From: Bordetella genomosp. 8
GTDB taxonomy: Bacteria; Pseudomonadota; Gammaproteobacteria; Burkholderiales; Burkholderiaceae_B
Reading direction: 5' to 3'
Assembly: GCF_002119685.1 (NCBI RefSeq)
Contig: NZ_CP021108.1
Span: 4,526,001 to 4,590,000, forward strand
DNA length: 64,000 nucleotides
Shown in pieces: positions 34,429 through 44,239 of the stretch. The notes below the pieces were generated by a model, which was not told the DNA's origin, did no database searches, and worked only from the letters and a program-made list of their open reading frames with translations. Numbering within the stretch: the stretch's first letter is position 1; every line of letters begins with the position of its first letter. Both the position numbers and the translations under genes were made by a program.

Positions 34429-35151
34429 CTATCGGGCGAACAACCTGCCATAGCCGGGCTGCCGGTGGTCGACGCCCGCCGTACGCAAGGCATTCCACAT
34501 CATGCAGCCTGCCGCCGACACGACAGGTTTCTTCAGATCGTCCTCCAGCTGCTGGATGGCCGGCAAGGTGGGCATCCCGACGCCGCTGAGGAAAATCGCA
34601 TCGACGTCTTCGCCATCGGCGCGGCGCGCCACCGTATAGGCGCGCTCTGGCGTCTCCTCATAGACGTTGGGGCAATCCCGCAGATGCGCATACCGCACCA
34701 CGCTGATCCCATGCTGCTCCAGGTGCGCCTTGCCGATCAGGGTGATTTCCTCCGAGTATGGCGTGGCGAGTCCTATACGCTTCACGCCCAGCTCCCGCAA
34801 CGCCGCCAGCGAGCTGCCGAAGGCGGTGATGAACCGGCAGCCGGTGCTCTTCTCCACACGTGCGGCGATTTCCGCCTCGCGCTCCGAACCGATGGTGTAG
34901 CTGGTCGCCGTGTGCGCCATGACGATGACCGCGGGCCGCACCATCGCCAGCAGCCGCGCGCATTCATCCACGCTGGCAGCCTGGCGGCGGTTCCGTTCTT
35001 CCTGCCCCCAATGCGTGCCCACGCCTTCGGACGCGTCCATGCGCGTGAAATGCACTGACACGCCCGGCGGCGCCAGGCGTGGCATTTCGACCTCCACCGT
35101 GGGGGCGCCGGGCGGCACCATGAACCCGATCTTCGCTCTCCAGCCGTACAT
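34429..35151 (-). CDS. Aspartate/glutamate racemase-like (maleate isomerase/AMDase-type) protein
   Basis: 240-aa protein of the Asp/Glu racemase superfamily, closest by wording to the maleate isomerase/arylmalonate decarboxylase branch (KIGFMVPPGAPTVEVEMPRL near the N-terminus, KRIGLATPYSEEIT in the middle). The first catalytic-Cys region reads MAHTATSYTIG, with Ala in place of Cys, and the second region reads LSGVGMPTL without Cys, so a standard two-Cys mechanism looks unlikely and the role is uncertain. GAGAGGAAG precedes ATG 35151. It lies between a Bug receptor and an MmgE/PrpD gene. Confidence 0.72.
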   Translation of the reverse strand: MYGWRAKIGFMVPPGAPTVEVEMPRLAPPGVSVHFTRMDASEGVGTHWGQEERNRRQAASVDECARLLAMVRPAVIVMAHTATSYTIGSEREAEIAARVEKSTGCRFITAFGSSLAALRELGVKRIGLATPYSEEITLIGKAHLEQHGISVVRYAHLRDCPNVYEETPERAYTVARRADGEDVDAIFLSGVGMPTLPAIQQLEDDLKKPVVSAAGCMMWNALRTAGVDHRQPGYGRLFAR

Positions 35152-35205
35152 CTTCCTCTCCTGTAGATAATGCATTCGACGACCTGGCCGCGGCACGGCG
35201 GCTTT

Positions 35206-36558
35206 CTACGGCGCCGGCGGCCGTAGCAACGCGGTCAGCTCGTTGACGTCCGCGATGGTTTCGAGCTTGCTCACCATGTCGATGATCCGCTCGGCCCGTC
35301 CATGGCTGGCAGGCGCCGCGATGCGTCTGAACTTGGTTTCCGTCTTTTCCCGCGACGGCCTCATGGTCTCGCCCTCCGACCCCGTCCTGCGCAGATGTCG
35401 GCCATCGATCATGGCGATTTCGACATCAACTTCGTCGCCGCGCTGGCCGTCGCGCACCAGCTCGATCCTGTCGGCCAACGCCAGCACGCCCTCATCGCGC
35501 AGTTCTTCGTAGTAGTCGTACTCGTCGATCGGCCGCCCCAGCAGCGCGGCCGCCACGCAGAACCTGGCGGAGATCCTCGCATGCAGGGCGCTGGCGAAAG
35601 GCGCGGCATTGTTGAATCCGGGATTGGTGAAGGTCGCATCCGACACAGTGATGCGCACGTGGTCGATGCCACCAGGGTCCAGGCGATGCGCGGTCGCGAG
35701 CGCCAGAGCAAGCGCCACGGGTGTCTGCACGAACATGCAGATCGGATATTCCTTGTACACCGTCTCAGCCATCAACAGCCGGTCGCCGAGGCCAGCCACA
35801 GCCAGATGCGCGTCTTCAGCGCTATTGGCCATGGCCTTGTAGAAGCCGGCTTCGCCTTCGAACGCGAGCGGCGACGCGGTGGCGCCCGCGGCCGCCAGCA
35901 TGACGGCGCAGGTACCATTACGCGCCGCCATGCCGACGTTGAGCTTGACGTCCATCGTGCCCGTCAGGAAGCCGGCGCCGAAGCCGCCCGCGAACACGCC
36001 CGCACACCCCAATGCGTCACGCGTACGGCTTGCATCCAGGCCCAGGACCCGGGCAGCCGCGGCAGCGGCGCCGATGGCCCCCGCCACGCCGGTGGCGCGA
36101 AAACGCGGCAACATGCCCGGACCGCCGATATAGGCACGCGCGACAATCTCGTAGCCGGCAACCATCGCCGCCAGCACGTCGCGTCCGCCGCGGCGGTGCT
36201 CTTCGGCATATGCGAGCGTGGCCGGGACCACGACGGCCCCCGGATGCGATTTGTACAGGACGTCGTCCTGTGTCCGGCCATTGATCAGGGTGGCGTTCAC
36301 GAACGCAGCGTCAGGCATGGCGAAACCGCCGGCATGTCCGATGATGGTCGCGCGGCCGCCCCCCGGCGCCGCCAGCGCCATGGCCACCGTCGGCACCGGA
36401 AGCTGCGTGGCGGGAATGGAAGTTGCCAGGCAGTCCAGCAGGCGTTCCTTCGCGAGCTCGACGACCGCCGCGGGCAGGTCCTCGAAACGCAGGCCACTCG
36501 AGAAGCCGGCCCAGCGGCCGCTGACGCTTTGCATGGAATCATCGGGCATGATCGCCAT
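35206..36558 (-). CDS. MmgE/PrpD-family protein
   Basis: 450-aa protein of the MmgE/PrpD family (2-methylcitrate dehydratase fold; other members act on different tricarboxylic or hydroxy acids). Signature-like segments are RLLDCLATSIPATQ, NGRTQDDVLYKSHPGAVVVPATLAYAEE and YEIVARAYIGG, with the substrate-binding KSHPG region intact. CGGAGACAGCG precedes ATG 36558. It is divergent from a LysR gene and upstream of the racemase-like and Bug genes, so a four-gene acid-catabolic unit is plausible. Confidence 0.88.
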   Translation of the reverse strand: MAIMPDDSMQSVSGRWAGFSSGLRFEDLPAAVVELAKERLLDCLATSIPATQLPVPTVAMALAAPGGGRATIIGHAGGFAMPDAAFVNATLINGRTQDDVLYKSHPGAVVVPATLAYAEEHRRGGRDVLAAMVAGYEIVARAYIGGPGMLPRFRATGVAGAIGAAAAAARVLGLDASRTRDALGCAGVFAGGFGAGFLTGTMDVKLNVGMAARNGTCAVMLAAAGATASPLAFEGEAGFYKAMANSAEDAHLAVAGLGDRLLMAETVYKEYPICMFVQTPVALALALATAHRLDPGGIDHVRITVSDATFTNPGFNNAAPFASALHARISARFCVAAALLGRPIDEYDYYEELRDEGVLALADRIELVRDGQRGDEVDVEIAMIDGRHLRRTGSEGETMRPSREKTETKFRRIAAPASHGRAERIIDMVSKLETIADVNELTALLRPPAP

Positions 36559-36672
36559 CGCTGTCTCCGTTGTGTTGATCTTGTAGCCGCTAAGGTAGGA
36601 GACCCCCATTCCGTTGACAATCCGGCGCCGCGCAAACTACCTTTTCGATTTCTGAAAAGATAAAGGCCGCGC

Positions 36673-37599
36673 TTGGACACCATCGCCTGCATGCAGCTAT
36701 TCGCCCGTTCGGTCCAACTGGGCAGCTTCTCGGCCGCGGCCCGCCAGGCGGGTATCGCACCGGCCAGCGTTTTCCGCGCGGTGAATGCACTGGAAGATTC
36801 GATCGGCGCCAAGCTGCTGAACCGCACCAGCCGGCGGCTGTCGCTGACGGAGGCGGGCGCGCTCTACTACGAGCGGCTGCAATCCATCCTGAGCGCGATG
36901 GACGATCTGAAGGCCGACATCGGGCAATTGCAGGCGACGCCGAAAGGCACGCTACGCGTCCTGTCGCGCGTCGCCTTCGGCAACAAGCACCTCGCACCCG
37001 TCCTGCCCGAGTTCCTGCTCAGGCACGGCAGCTTGCGCGTGGAGCTGATACTCTCCGACCACCCCACCGATCTCGTCGCGGAGAAAATCGACGTCGCGAT
37101 CCTTTGGGGCGACGTCACCAGCCCTTCCCTGGTCAGGCGCAAGCTGGTGTCCAGCCCGCGCACGGTCTGCGCCAGCCCACGCTACCTGGACAAATATGGC
37201 CGTCCGCAACGCCCCGCGGACGTAGCCGCACACAACTGCCTGACCTTCCGCTCGGACGTTCCGCGTCCGGCGTGGCGCTTCATCAAGGACGGGGAATTGA
37301 CCGAAATAGCGGTGTCGGGAAGCCTGCGCTCCGACGGCAGCGAAGTGCTGCGGGAAGGCGCATTGAGGCACCTGGGCATCGTCCTGCTGCCGACATGGAT
37401 GGTCGGCCCGGACCTGGCTGCGGGGCGCCTGGTACCGCTGCTCGCGGACTACCAGGCCAGCGCCTTCGGCTTCGATGACGATGTGTGCATCGTGACGCAC
37501 AAGGCTCGCCATCGTTCCCTGAAGGTGCAGCTCTTCATCGAGTTCTGCCTGCAGCATTTTCGAGCGCGCACCAACTGGGCATCGTTGACGAACGATTGA
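36673..37599 (+). CDS. LysR-family regulator (TTG start)
   Basis: 308-aa LysR regulator. The HTH at about residues 8-62 reads LFARSVQLGSFSAAARQAG, then IAPASVFRAVNALEDSIGAKLL. TTG 36673 is the best start, with AAAGG about 6 nt upstream; ATG 36691 has none. It is divergent by 114 bp from the MmgE/PrpD operon, its likely target. Confidence 0.88.
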   Translation: MDTIACMQLFARSVQLGSFSAAARQAGIAPASVFRAVNALEDSIGAKLLNRTSRRLSLTEAGALYYERLQSILSAMDDLKADIGQLQATPKGTLRVLSRVAFGNKHLAPVLPEFLLRHGSLRVELILSDHPTDLVAEKIDVAILWGDVTSPSLVRRKLVSSPRTVCASPRYLDKYGRPQRPADVAAHNCLTFRSDVPRPAWRFIKDGELTEIAVSGSLRSDGSEVLREGALRHLGIVLLPTWMVGPDLAAGRLVPLLADYQASAFGFDDDVCIVTHKARHRSLKVQLFIEFCLQHFRARTNWASLTND

Positions 37600-37656
37600 C
37601 AATTGATGCGCGCGCCGGGCGGCGACCAGCCGACCGCTGCAGGCCGCCCCGGCCTA

Positions 37657-38853
37657 TCAGCCCGCTTTGCCCCCTTGCGGCACCGGCGCGTTCTGCTCGA
37701 TCAGGCCTTGCCTTTTCAGCTCGTCCCAGAAGGCGGCGGGAACGGTGTCCTTCATCGAGCTGGCGTTCGCCAGCGCCTGCGCTTCGGTATGGGCGCCGAC
37801 GATCAGCGCCAGCGCCACATCGGGCGCCGCGGAAAACTGCAGCGCCGCCGTCCGCAGGTCGACGCCGAACTGGCTGGCCACCGCGCGCAGGCGGTCGCGC
37901 TTGGCGATATGCTCGCGCGGGATGTTCCAGCGGTTGGCGCCGTAGTTGTAGCGGGCGCTCCCCGAGATGAAGCCCGCATTCAGCGACGATCCGACGACAA
38001 ATCCCACCCCGTGCTCGCGCGCCAGCGGGAACACATTGTTCAGGGCGTTGGCGTGGTCGATCAAGGAATACTGCGACGCCAGCAGGCACACGTCAGGATC
38101 GGACTCGCGGATCACGCGCATGATCGGGTCTGGCGTATTCACGCCTATACCCCAGGCCTTGATCATGCCTTCATCGCGCATGCGCGACAGCGCGGGGAAT
38201 GCCCCTTTCAACGCGACCTCGAATTCCTCCGTCCAGGGTTTGGGCAGCAACTTGTTGTCGGGGGAGACATCGTGGACGAACAGGATATCGATATAGTCGA
38301 TGCCCAGGCGCTGGAGGCTGTCCTCCACCGAACGGCGCACGCCGTCGGCGGTGTAGTCGAACACCACGTTGTTCGGTGAGTCGCTGAAAGGGAAATTTTC
38401 CCTGCCGTTATTCCTGGGCGATGCCTTCAGCAGCTTGCCGACCTTGGTCGAGATCAGATAACTGTCCCGCGGCTTGTTGTGCAGGAACATCCCGTACCGA
38501 CGTTCCGCGCTGCCCAGTCCGTACCAGGGCGAGACATCGAAGTAGCGCACGCCGGCATCCCAGGATGCCTGCAGCGTCTTGTGGGCATCCATGTCCGTCA
38601 CCACTTCGAATTCGCTGCCTATCGGCACTCCGCCCAGGCCGAAACGATACTCGGGCTTGAAGATCTCGTGCCCCCGGCCCCGCCGCGTGGCGGTCGCCGC
38701 GGTCGGCGTTTCGCGCGGTTTGTCACCGCTCGCGCTCGATGGCGGACCATCATTGGCGGCCGCCGCGACGGCCATGGACGGCAGGACGCTGGATCCCGCC
38801 ATGGCCACGGTTTGAGCAAGGAAATCACGTCGACGATTAGGTTCGACAGACAT
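37657..38853 (-). CDS. Tat-exported aldo/keto reductase
   Basis: 398-aa aldo/keto reductase with a canonical twin-arginine signal, NRRRDFLAQTVAMAGSSVLP (about residues 6-25), so a periplasmic flavin-free oxidoreductase of the AKR barrel fold is expected. Catalytic Asp-Tyr positions lie in RYFDVSPWYGLGSAERRYG, Lys in ISTKVG, His in ILFVHDVSPDN. About 30-60 residues between signal and barrel are low-complexity. AGGAG precedes ATG 38853. Most AKRs are cytosolic, which makes this one noteworthy. The next gene leftward is a LysR on the other strand. Confidence 0.88.
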   Translation of the reverse strand: MSVEPNRRRDFLAQTVAMAGSSVLPSMAVAAAANDGPPSSASGDKPRETPTAATATRRGRGHEIFKPEYRFGLGGVPIGSEFEVVTDMDAHKTLQASWDAGVRYFDVSPWYGLGSAERRYGMFLHNKPRDSYLISTKVGKLLKASPRNNGRENFPFSDSPNNVVFDYTADGVRRSVEDSLQRLGIDYIDILFVHDVSPDNKLLPKPWTEEFEVALKGAFPALSRMRDEGMIKAWGIGVNTPDPIMRVIRESDPDVCLLASQYSLIDHANALNNVFPLAREHGVGFVVGSSLNAGFISGSARYNYGANRWNIPREHIAKRDRLRAVASQFGVDLRTAALQFSAAPDVALALIVGAHTEAQALANASSMKDTVPAAFWDELKRQGLIEQNAPVPQGGKAG

Positions 38854-38960
38854 CGGTCTACTCCTGTCGGAAGATGAAAGGGAAATGCGCGCGGGCATCG
38901 CGACCGCGCGCCGCGCCGTACCAGACGCTTCCATCCTACCGATAAAGGTATGACCTTTTG

Positions 38961-39929
38961 TTATTTATTCTCGCCGACGGCAACGCCCTTGGCCGGCGCC
39001 GTCACTACCGGCCTGACCCCCTGCCAAGCACCGGTGCTGATCAGCTCGGACATGAGCGCCAACAGAGTCTGCCCGACGATCTGGCAGGTGCGGCTCATGG
39101 ACGCACTATGTGACATGCACAGTGACATGCGCCTGAACAGCGGCGTGGGCGCGAGCGATCTCAGCACGAAGTCGTTCGCTTCGTCGGTACCCCAACCCCG
39201 GGTGGCCGACCAGGGCTGCAGCGCATAGCCGATGCCGGCGGCCACCGCCGCCAGCGAAATGCTGGTCGACGCCGTTTCCGCGACCAGGCGCAAGGGCAAT
39301 CCGCCGCGCGCCAGCGCCTGTTCGTACAGCACCCGGACCGAGTTGGGAAAGCCGGGCAGCACCAGGGGCAGCTCGACCAGCTCCTCCATGGATATAGGTC
39401 CGCGGCCAGGATGATCCGATCTGGCCACCAGCATGATTTCCTCGTCCAGCACGTGCGTGATGTGCATGCCGGCATGCGGGCGGACCTCCACGCAGATGCC
39501 CAGGTCGGCCTTCTGCGCGGCGACCGCTTCCGCCAGTTCCGCGGTGGATCGCTCGACCAGCTTAAGGCGCACGCCGGGATAGCGCATGGCGACCGCCCGC
39601 ATCAGCGGGATGGCAAGCACGCGCGATGTGCTGGTGGGCAAGCCTACCGTCACCTGGCCGGCGGGCGTATCGCGTTGCGCCTTCACGGCGGCGCGCGTTT
39701 CATCCACTTGCCGCAGCACCGTCTTGGCGTGCCGATACAGCACCTCGCCCGCCTCCGTCGCCTGTACGCCGTTATGCCGGCGCAGGAACAGCGCCGTTCC
39801 CAGTTCGTTCTCCAGGTTGGCGACGTGTTGGCTCAAGGATGGCTGCGCGACGTGCAGCGCCTGGGCTGCCGACGAAATACTGCCGAGCTCCACGATCTGG
39901 ATGTAATAACGCAGTTGGCGTAGGTCCAT
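38961..39929 (-). CDS. LysR-family regulator
   Basis: 322-aa LysR regulator, HTH at about residues 1-60 (MDLRQLRYYIQIVELGSISS, then AAQALHVAQPSLSQHVANLE) and an effector-binding domain. ATG 39929 follows GAGGGGAAT; a long upstream open frame lacks conserved sequence. It is divergent from a Bug receptor (40130) across 200 bp and probably regulates that transport/catabolic operon. Confidence 0.92.
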   Translation of the reverse strand: MDLRQLRYYIQIVELGSISSAAQALHVAQPSLSQHVANLENELGTALFLRRHNGVQATEAGEVLYRHAKTVLRQVDETRAAVKAQRDTPAGQVTVGLPTSTSRVLAIPLMRAVAMRYPGVRLKLVERSTAELAEAVAAQKADLGICVEVRPHAGMHITHVLDEEIMLVARSDHPGRGPISMEELVELPLVLPGFPNSVRVLYEQALARGGLPLRLVAETASTSISLAAVAAGIGYALQPWSATRGWGTDEANDFVLRSLAPTPLFRRMSLCMSHSASMSRTCQIVGQTLLALMSELISTGAWQGVRPVVTAPAKGVAVGENK

Positions 39930-40129
39930 ATTCCCCTCGTCGCAGCGCGCGCCGGCGCTGAAAAACACGCGATGCAGGACATCGCCGATTCCATCGTTAA
40001 TTCCTATGGCCCCATCGTTATTGCATATTTGTGACGGCTTGCAGGCATCCCTAGAATCATCGCGGGCAGCCGCCGCGGCATCGGCCTGACGCGCGGCGCC
40101 ACACGGAAATGAACACACAAGGGGAATCG

Positions 40130-41104
40130 ATGATGTTCGTACGTCTTGCCGCCAACGTCGCGGCGGGCCTGGTGGTGTCGCTCGCCGCCGCCCAGGCCCA
40201 CGCCGCTTACCCGACGGGCCCGATCCGGCTCATCGTTCCGCAATCCGCCGGATCGGGCGTGGACTCGGTCGCCCGCATACTCAGCGACAGGATGTCGCAA
40301 ACCCTCGGACAATCCGTGGTGGTGGAGAACAAGCCCGGCGCCAATGGCGTGATCGCCACGGCATACGTCGCCAAGGCCAAGCCCGATGGCTACACCCTGC
40401 TCCTGAGCGGTTCGTCGCCCATGACCCTGAATCCGGGGCTCTACAAGCATCTGCCCTACGACCCGATCAAGGACTTCACCTACATCGCCGGGGTGGCCGA
40501 AAATCCTTTCGTGCTCGTGGCGAGCAAGGCCAGCGGCCTGAAATCCTTCGCCGAATTGAAGAAGGCGGCGACGGAGCATCCCGGGCGCTACACCTTCGCC
40601 AGCGCGGGTATCGGCAATTCCACTCACCTCGCCACGGAGATGGTGGCCTACAAAACCGGGATCAAGCTGATGCACGTCCCGTTCAACGGCTCCGGCCCCG
40701 CGTTCAGCTCGGTGATCGGCGGCCAGACAGACCTGATGTCCAGCGTGGTCGGGCCGGCGCTGCCGCAGCTCCAGGCCGGCGCCGCCACGCCCCTGCTGAT
40801 CATCGGCGCCGGCGCCATACCCGAACTGCCCGGCGTGCCCAGCGCCCGCGACGAGGGCCTGGACCTGCCCACGTTGCCGACCTGGACTGCCGTGGTCGGC
40901 CCGGCCGGCATGGATCCGGCCGTGGTCAAGGTCATCGAGAAAGCGGTGCAGGACGCGCAGCAGGACAGCCGGCTGCAGGCCCAGTTCAAGGCGCAGTATC
41001 TGTCGATCTACCGCATCGCCGGCCCCGCCCTGACCGAAAGCATCAAGAACGACATCAAGGTGTGGACCGGATTGATCCATGAATTCGGCATCAAGGCCGA
41101 ATGA
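40130..41104 (+). CDS. Bug-family periplasmic substrate-binding protein
   Basis: 324-aa receptor with a Sec leader (MMFVRLAANVAAGLVVSLAA, then AQAHAAYPTGP) and blocks IRLIVPQSAGSGVDSVARIL, VENKPGANGVIATAYV, YTFASAGIGNSTH and HVPFNGSGPAFSSVIGGQ. ATG 40130 follows AAGGGG. The 16 nt AACACACAAGGGGAAT in this leader (40112-40127) recurs exactly before another Bug gene at 49205. It heads an operon with an alpha/beta hydrolase and an Ldh2-family enzyme. Confidence 0.92.
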   Translation: MMFVRLAANVAAGLVVSLAAAQAHAAYPTGPIRLIVPQSAGSGVDSVARILSDRMSQTLGQSVVVENKPGANGVIATAYVAKAKPDGYTLLLSGSSPMTLNPGLYKHLPYDPIKDFTYIAGVAENPFVLVASKASGLKSFAELKKAATEHPGRYTFASAGIGNSTHLATEMVAYKTGIKLMHVPFNGSGPAFSSVIGGQTDLMSSVVGPALPQLQAGAATPLLIIGAGAIPELPGVPSARDEGLDLPTLPTWTAVVGPAGMDPAVVKVIEKAVQDAQQDSRLQAQFKAQYLSIYRIAGPALTESIKNDIKVWTGLIHEFGIKAE

Positions 41105-41155
41105 CGGGGACGAGCCGCGCCGCCTCTTTACGCCAACCCTGTACTGGACCTGTGC

Positions 41156-43207
41156 ATGCCCTCCTCCTTGCGGTACATCCTTAACGATAGGCAACTTTTC
41201 GCGGCCGGACACGAATTCGCGGACACCGGCGCCTATGAACTGCTGAGCGGACGGATCGAGTTCCTGGCCGATCCGCACGCGCCGGACCTCGCCCATGTCG
41301 TGGACCTGGACAAGGCGGACCGCGACGCGAACGGACAGGTGGCATACCGCGCGGATTTCCAGTTGCTCAAGCCCCGCGACATGGCGCGGGGCAACGGCCG
41401 GCTCTTCTTCGATTACGGCAATCGCGGCAACAAGCGCGCGCTGCAGTTCTTCAACGATGCGCCGCCGGTCAACCTGCCAGCCACGCTGGTGCACGCCGGC
41501 AACGGCTTCCTGATGCGGCGCGGCTATACGGTCGCGTGGCTGGGCTGGCAGGGAGACCTGCTGCCAGGCGGAGGCCGCCTGCTCCTGGATGCGCCGATCG
41601 CGACCGACGGCGGCAAGCCCATCGTCGGCTGGGTGCGGACAGAGTTCGTGCCGACGCGTGCGGGCACTTACGTCTATCCCTTGTCCAGCCTGGCATCGAC
41701 GCGCAGCTATCCGACATCCGACCTCGATACCCGGCACGCCATGCTGACGCGGCGCCGCTACGCGCACTCCCGTCGCCACGACATACCCGCAGACGCCTGG
41801 GCCTATGCGCGATTGGAGAACGGCACGGGCGTGGACAGCCAGGGCGACGAACAAGCCATCATCGCCTCCCGGCACCATATCCTGCTGCACGCAGGCTTCG
41901 AACCGGGCTGGATCTACGAGCTCTGCTACCGCGCCCAGGACCCGCTCGTGCTCGGGCTGGGCCACGTCGCAGTACGCGATTTCGTCAGCTTCCTGAAGTA
42001 CGACGACGTGGACCGGGCCGGTCAACCCAACCCGCTGGGCCAGGGCGGCTCGCGTCCGGCCAAGGCCTACGCCTGGGGCCGCTCGCAGACCGGCCGCTGC
42101 ATCCGCGATTTCGTCCACGGCGGATTCAATGCCGATGCGCGCAACCGGCGCGTCTTCGACGGCGTCATGCCCCATGTCGCCGGCGCCGGCAAGATGTGGA
42201 TGAACCAGCGCTTCGCCAACGTGACCCTGCTTCCGGGCCAGCACTACGAAAACCACGACACGCCGGCCGACCGCTTTCCGTTTTCGTACGCCGCCTGCAC
42301 GGACGTGCACAGCGGCCGCACGGACGCCATACTCAAGCGGCCGGACACCGACCCGCTGGTCATCCACACCGACAGCTCGTCGGAATACTGGCATCGTCGG
42401 GCCAGCCTGGCGCACACGGATACCGAGGGCCAGGACCTGGCGCAGCCGGATACCGTCCGCATGTATATGTGGTCGTCCTCCCAGCATTTCAGCGCGCCGG
42501 GAGCCATGCGTCCCAGCGCGGGCCTGAGCACGAACTACCAGAACTGCGTGTCGACGTCCTTCTTCTTTCGCGCGCTGCTGGACTGCATGGACGCATGGGC
42601 AACGCACGGCACGCCGCCGCCCCCCAGCCGCATACCGACGCGCGCCGACGGCACGCTTTGTGACTACGAGACCTGGAAGACGCAGTTCCCCGCGATCCCG
42701 GGCCAGATGATCCCGGGCTCTCCCAGCACCCTGGAGCTTGTCGATTTCGGGCCTGACGTGGATCACGGCGACGTGTATCCGCAACCACGCGTGCTCCCGG
42801 GCCGGTCCTACCCGACCCTGGTGCCCGCGGTGGACCATGATGGCCTGGACCTGGCCGGAGTGCGCGCGCCCGCCGTGCAGGCGCCACTGGGTACCTATAC
42901 CGGCTGGAGCATGCGCAGGCGCGAATTCGGCAACGGCGCCATGCTGGGGACCACCGGCAGCTACATCCCCCTGCCCGAGACGCCGGACGAACGGCGCTTG
43001 ACGGGCGACCCTCGTTCCTCCATCCTGAGCCGCTTTGGAAGCGCCCAGGGCTATCGCGACGCGATCGCGCAAGCGGCAGGGCGATTGGTCGAACAACGGT
43101 TCATGTTGCAGGAAGATCTGCCGCGTGCGGTCGAAGAAGCGGGCATATGGGGCCGCCCTCGCCACGACACCCGGCTTGCCGCCTGCGAGGTCATGGACCA
43201 GGAATAA
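41156..43207 (+). CDS. Alpha/beta-hydrolase-domain protein (683 aa)
   Basis: Large protein with the nucleophile elbow GRSQTGR (S310) in KAYAWGRSQTGRCIRDFVHG, followed by HGDVYPQPRV in the C-terminal part, matching the alpha/beta-hydrolase domain family found in catabolic clusters. The N-terminal 150 residues are a beta-rich lead-in. There is no signal peptide. It is between the Bug receptor and an Ldh2-family reductase, so ester or lactone hydrolysis of the transported substrate is plausible, though the substrate is unknown. Confidence 0.8.
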   Translation: MPSSLRYILNDRQLFAAGHEFADTGAYELLSGRIEFLADPHAPDLAHVVDLDKADRDANGQVAYRADFQLLKPRDMARGNGRLFFDYGNRGNKRALQFFNDAPPVNLPATLVHAGNGFLMRRGYTVAWLGWQGDLLPGGGRLLLDAPIATDGGKPIVGWVRTEFVPTRAGTYVYPLSSLASTRSYPTSDLDTRHAMLTRRRYAHSRRHDIPADAWAYARLENGTGVDSQGDEQAIIASRHHILLHAGFEPGWIYELCYRAQDPLVLGLGHVAVRDFVSFLKYDDVDRAGQPNPLGQGGSRPAKAYAWGRSQTGRCIRDFVHGGFNADARNRRVFDGVMPHVAGAGKMWMNQRFANVTLLPGQHYENHDTPADRFPFSYAACTDVHSGRTDAILKRPDTDPLVIHTDSSSEYWHRRASLAHTDTEGQDLAQPDTVRMYMWSSSQHFSAPGAMRPSAGLSTNYQNCVSTSFFFRALLDCMDAWATHGTPPPPSRIPTRADGTLCDYETWKTQFPAIPGQMIPGSPSTLELVDFGPDVDHGDVYPQPRVLPGRSYPTLVPAVDHDGLDLAGVRAPAVQAPLGTYTGWSMRRREFGNGAMLGTTGSYIPLPETPDERRLTGDPRSSILSRFGSAQGYRDAIAQAAGRLVEQRFMLQEDLPRAVEEAGIWGRPRHDTRLAACEVMDQE

Positions 43208-43216
43208 GGCGCCACG

Positions 43217-44230
43217 ATGGACGATACGGTTCACCTGTCCCTGGAAGATGTCTACAAGCTGTCCTTCGATGTACTGACAAGTCGCGGTTTCTCCAGCCCA
43301 CACGCGGCGGCGATCGCCGAAACGGTCACCGCCGGCCAGCGCGACGCCTGCCATTCGCATGGGCTGTATCGCCTGTTCATGTGCGTGGACACCATGCGGG
43401 CCGGCCGGGTGGATCCCGCCGCCGTGCCGGAAATCTCGCACCCGGCGCCGGCCATCGTCCAGGCCGACGCCAGGCGCGGCTTCTCGCTGCTGGCTTTTAG
43501 AGAAGGGCTGCCGCATCTCGCCGAAAAGGCGCATCGGCATGGAATCGCCGCCATGGCGATCAACGACTGCTTCCATTTCTCGGCCTTGTGGCCAGAAGTC
43601 GAAGCGATCGCTGCCCATGGCCTTGCGGCCATCGCCATGACGCCCAGCCACAGCTGGGTGGCGCCGGCCGGCGGCACCCAACCGGTCTTCGGCACCAACC
43701 CCTTCGCATTTGCCTGGCCGCGCGCGGGCAAGAATCCCTACGTGTTCGACTTCGCGACCAGCATGGTCGCGCGCGGCGAAATCGAGTTGCATCGCCGCGC
43801 GGGGCGCCCCATTCCGGAAGGCTGGGCGCTCGACAAGGAAGGCCGCCCCACCACGGACCCGGCCCAGGCACTGGACGGCGCGATGCTGACCTTCGGCTCG
43901 TACAAGGGGTCGGCGCTGTCGACGATGATAGAACTGCTGGCCGGCCCGCTGATCGGTGACCTGACCAGCCTGCAGTCCCGCGCCTTCGACGCCGGTGCGG
44001 TCGCCACGCCTTTCCATGGCGAACTGCTCATTGCGCTGGATCCCGCACTGTTGGGACGCGGCAGGACGGACCAGAACGAAGCCGCCGCGGAGGCGCTGTT
44101 CGACGCCATCGTGGGCCAGGGCGCCCGCTTGCCCTCGCAGCGCCGTTTCGAAGCCAGGAAGGAAAGCATCGCGCATGGCGTCTGGGTCAGCCGGTCGCTG
44201 TACGACGACATCCGCAAGCTCGCCGCCTGA
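43217..44230 (+). CDS. Ldh2/DpkA-family NAD(P)H-dependent imine/2-oxoacid reductase
   Basis: 337-aa member of the malate/L-lactate/delta1-piperideine-2-carboxylate reductase family. Signature wording is AMAINDCFHFSALWPEVEAI, FGTNPFAFAWPR, FDFATSMVARGEIELHRR and GSYKGSALSTMIELLAG. It has the catalytic HS (HSHGLYR) seen in these enzymes. Next to a proline-racemase-family enzyme and a ProC-like protein, reduction of delta1-pyrroline-2-carboxylate (hydroxyproline catabolism) is the likely role, but 2-oxoacid reduction cannot be excluded. Confidence 0.82.
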   Translation: MDDTVHLSLEDVYKLSFDVLTSRGFSSPHAAAIAETVTAGQRDACHSHGLYRLFMCVDTMRAGRVDPAAVPEISHPAPAIVQADARRGFSLLAFREGLPHLAEKAHRHGIAAMAINDCFHFSALWPEVEAIAAHGLAAIAMTPSHSWVAPAGGTQPVFGTNPFAFAWPRAGKNPYVFDFATSMVARGEIELHRRAGRPIPEGWALDKEGRPTTDPAQALDGAMLTFGSYKGSALSTMIELLAGPLIGDLTSLQSRAFDAGAVATPFHGELLIALDPALLGRGRTDQNEAAAEALFDAIVGQGARLPSQRRFEARKESIAHGVWVSRSLYDDIRKLAA

Positions 44231-44239
44231 ACAGGCGGC

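Noticed and set aside
40004-44176. A 1390-codon open frame on the minus strand
   Set aside because: It covers four well-supported genes on the other strand (Bug, alpha/beta hydrolase, Ldh2-type) and has low-complexity, His/Arg/Gly-rich translation typical of antisense frames in high-G+C DNA.
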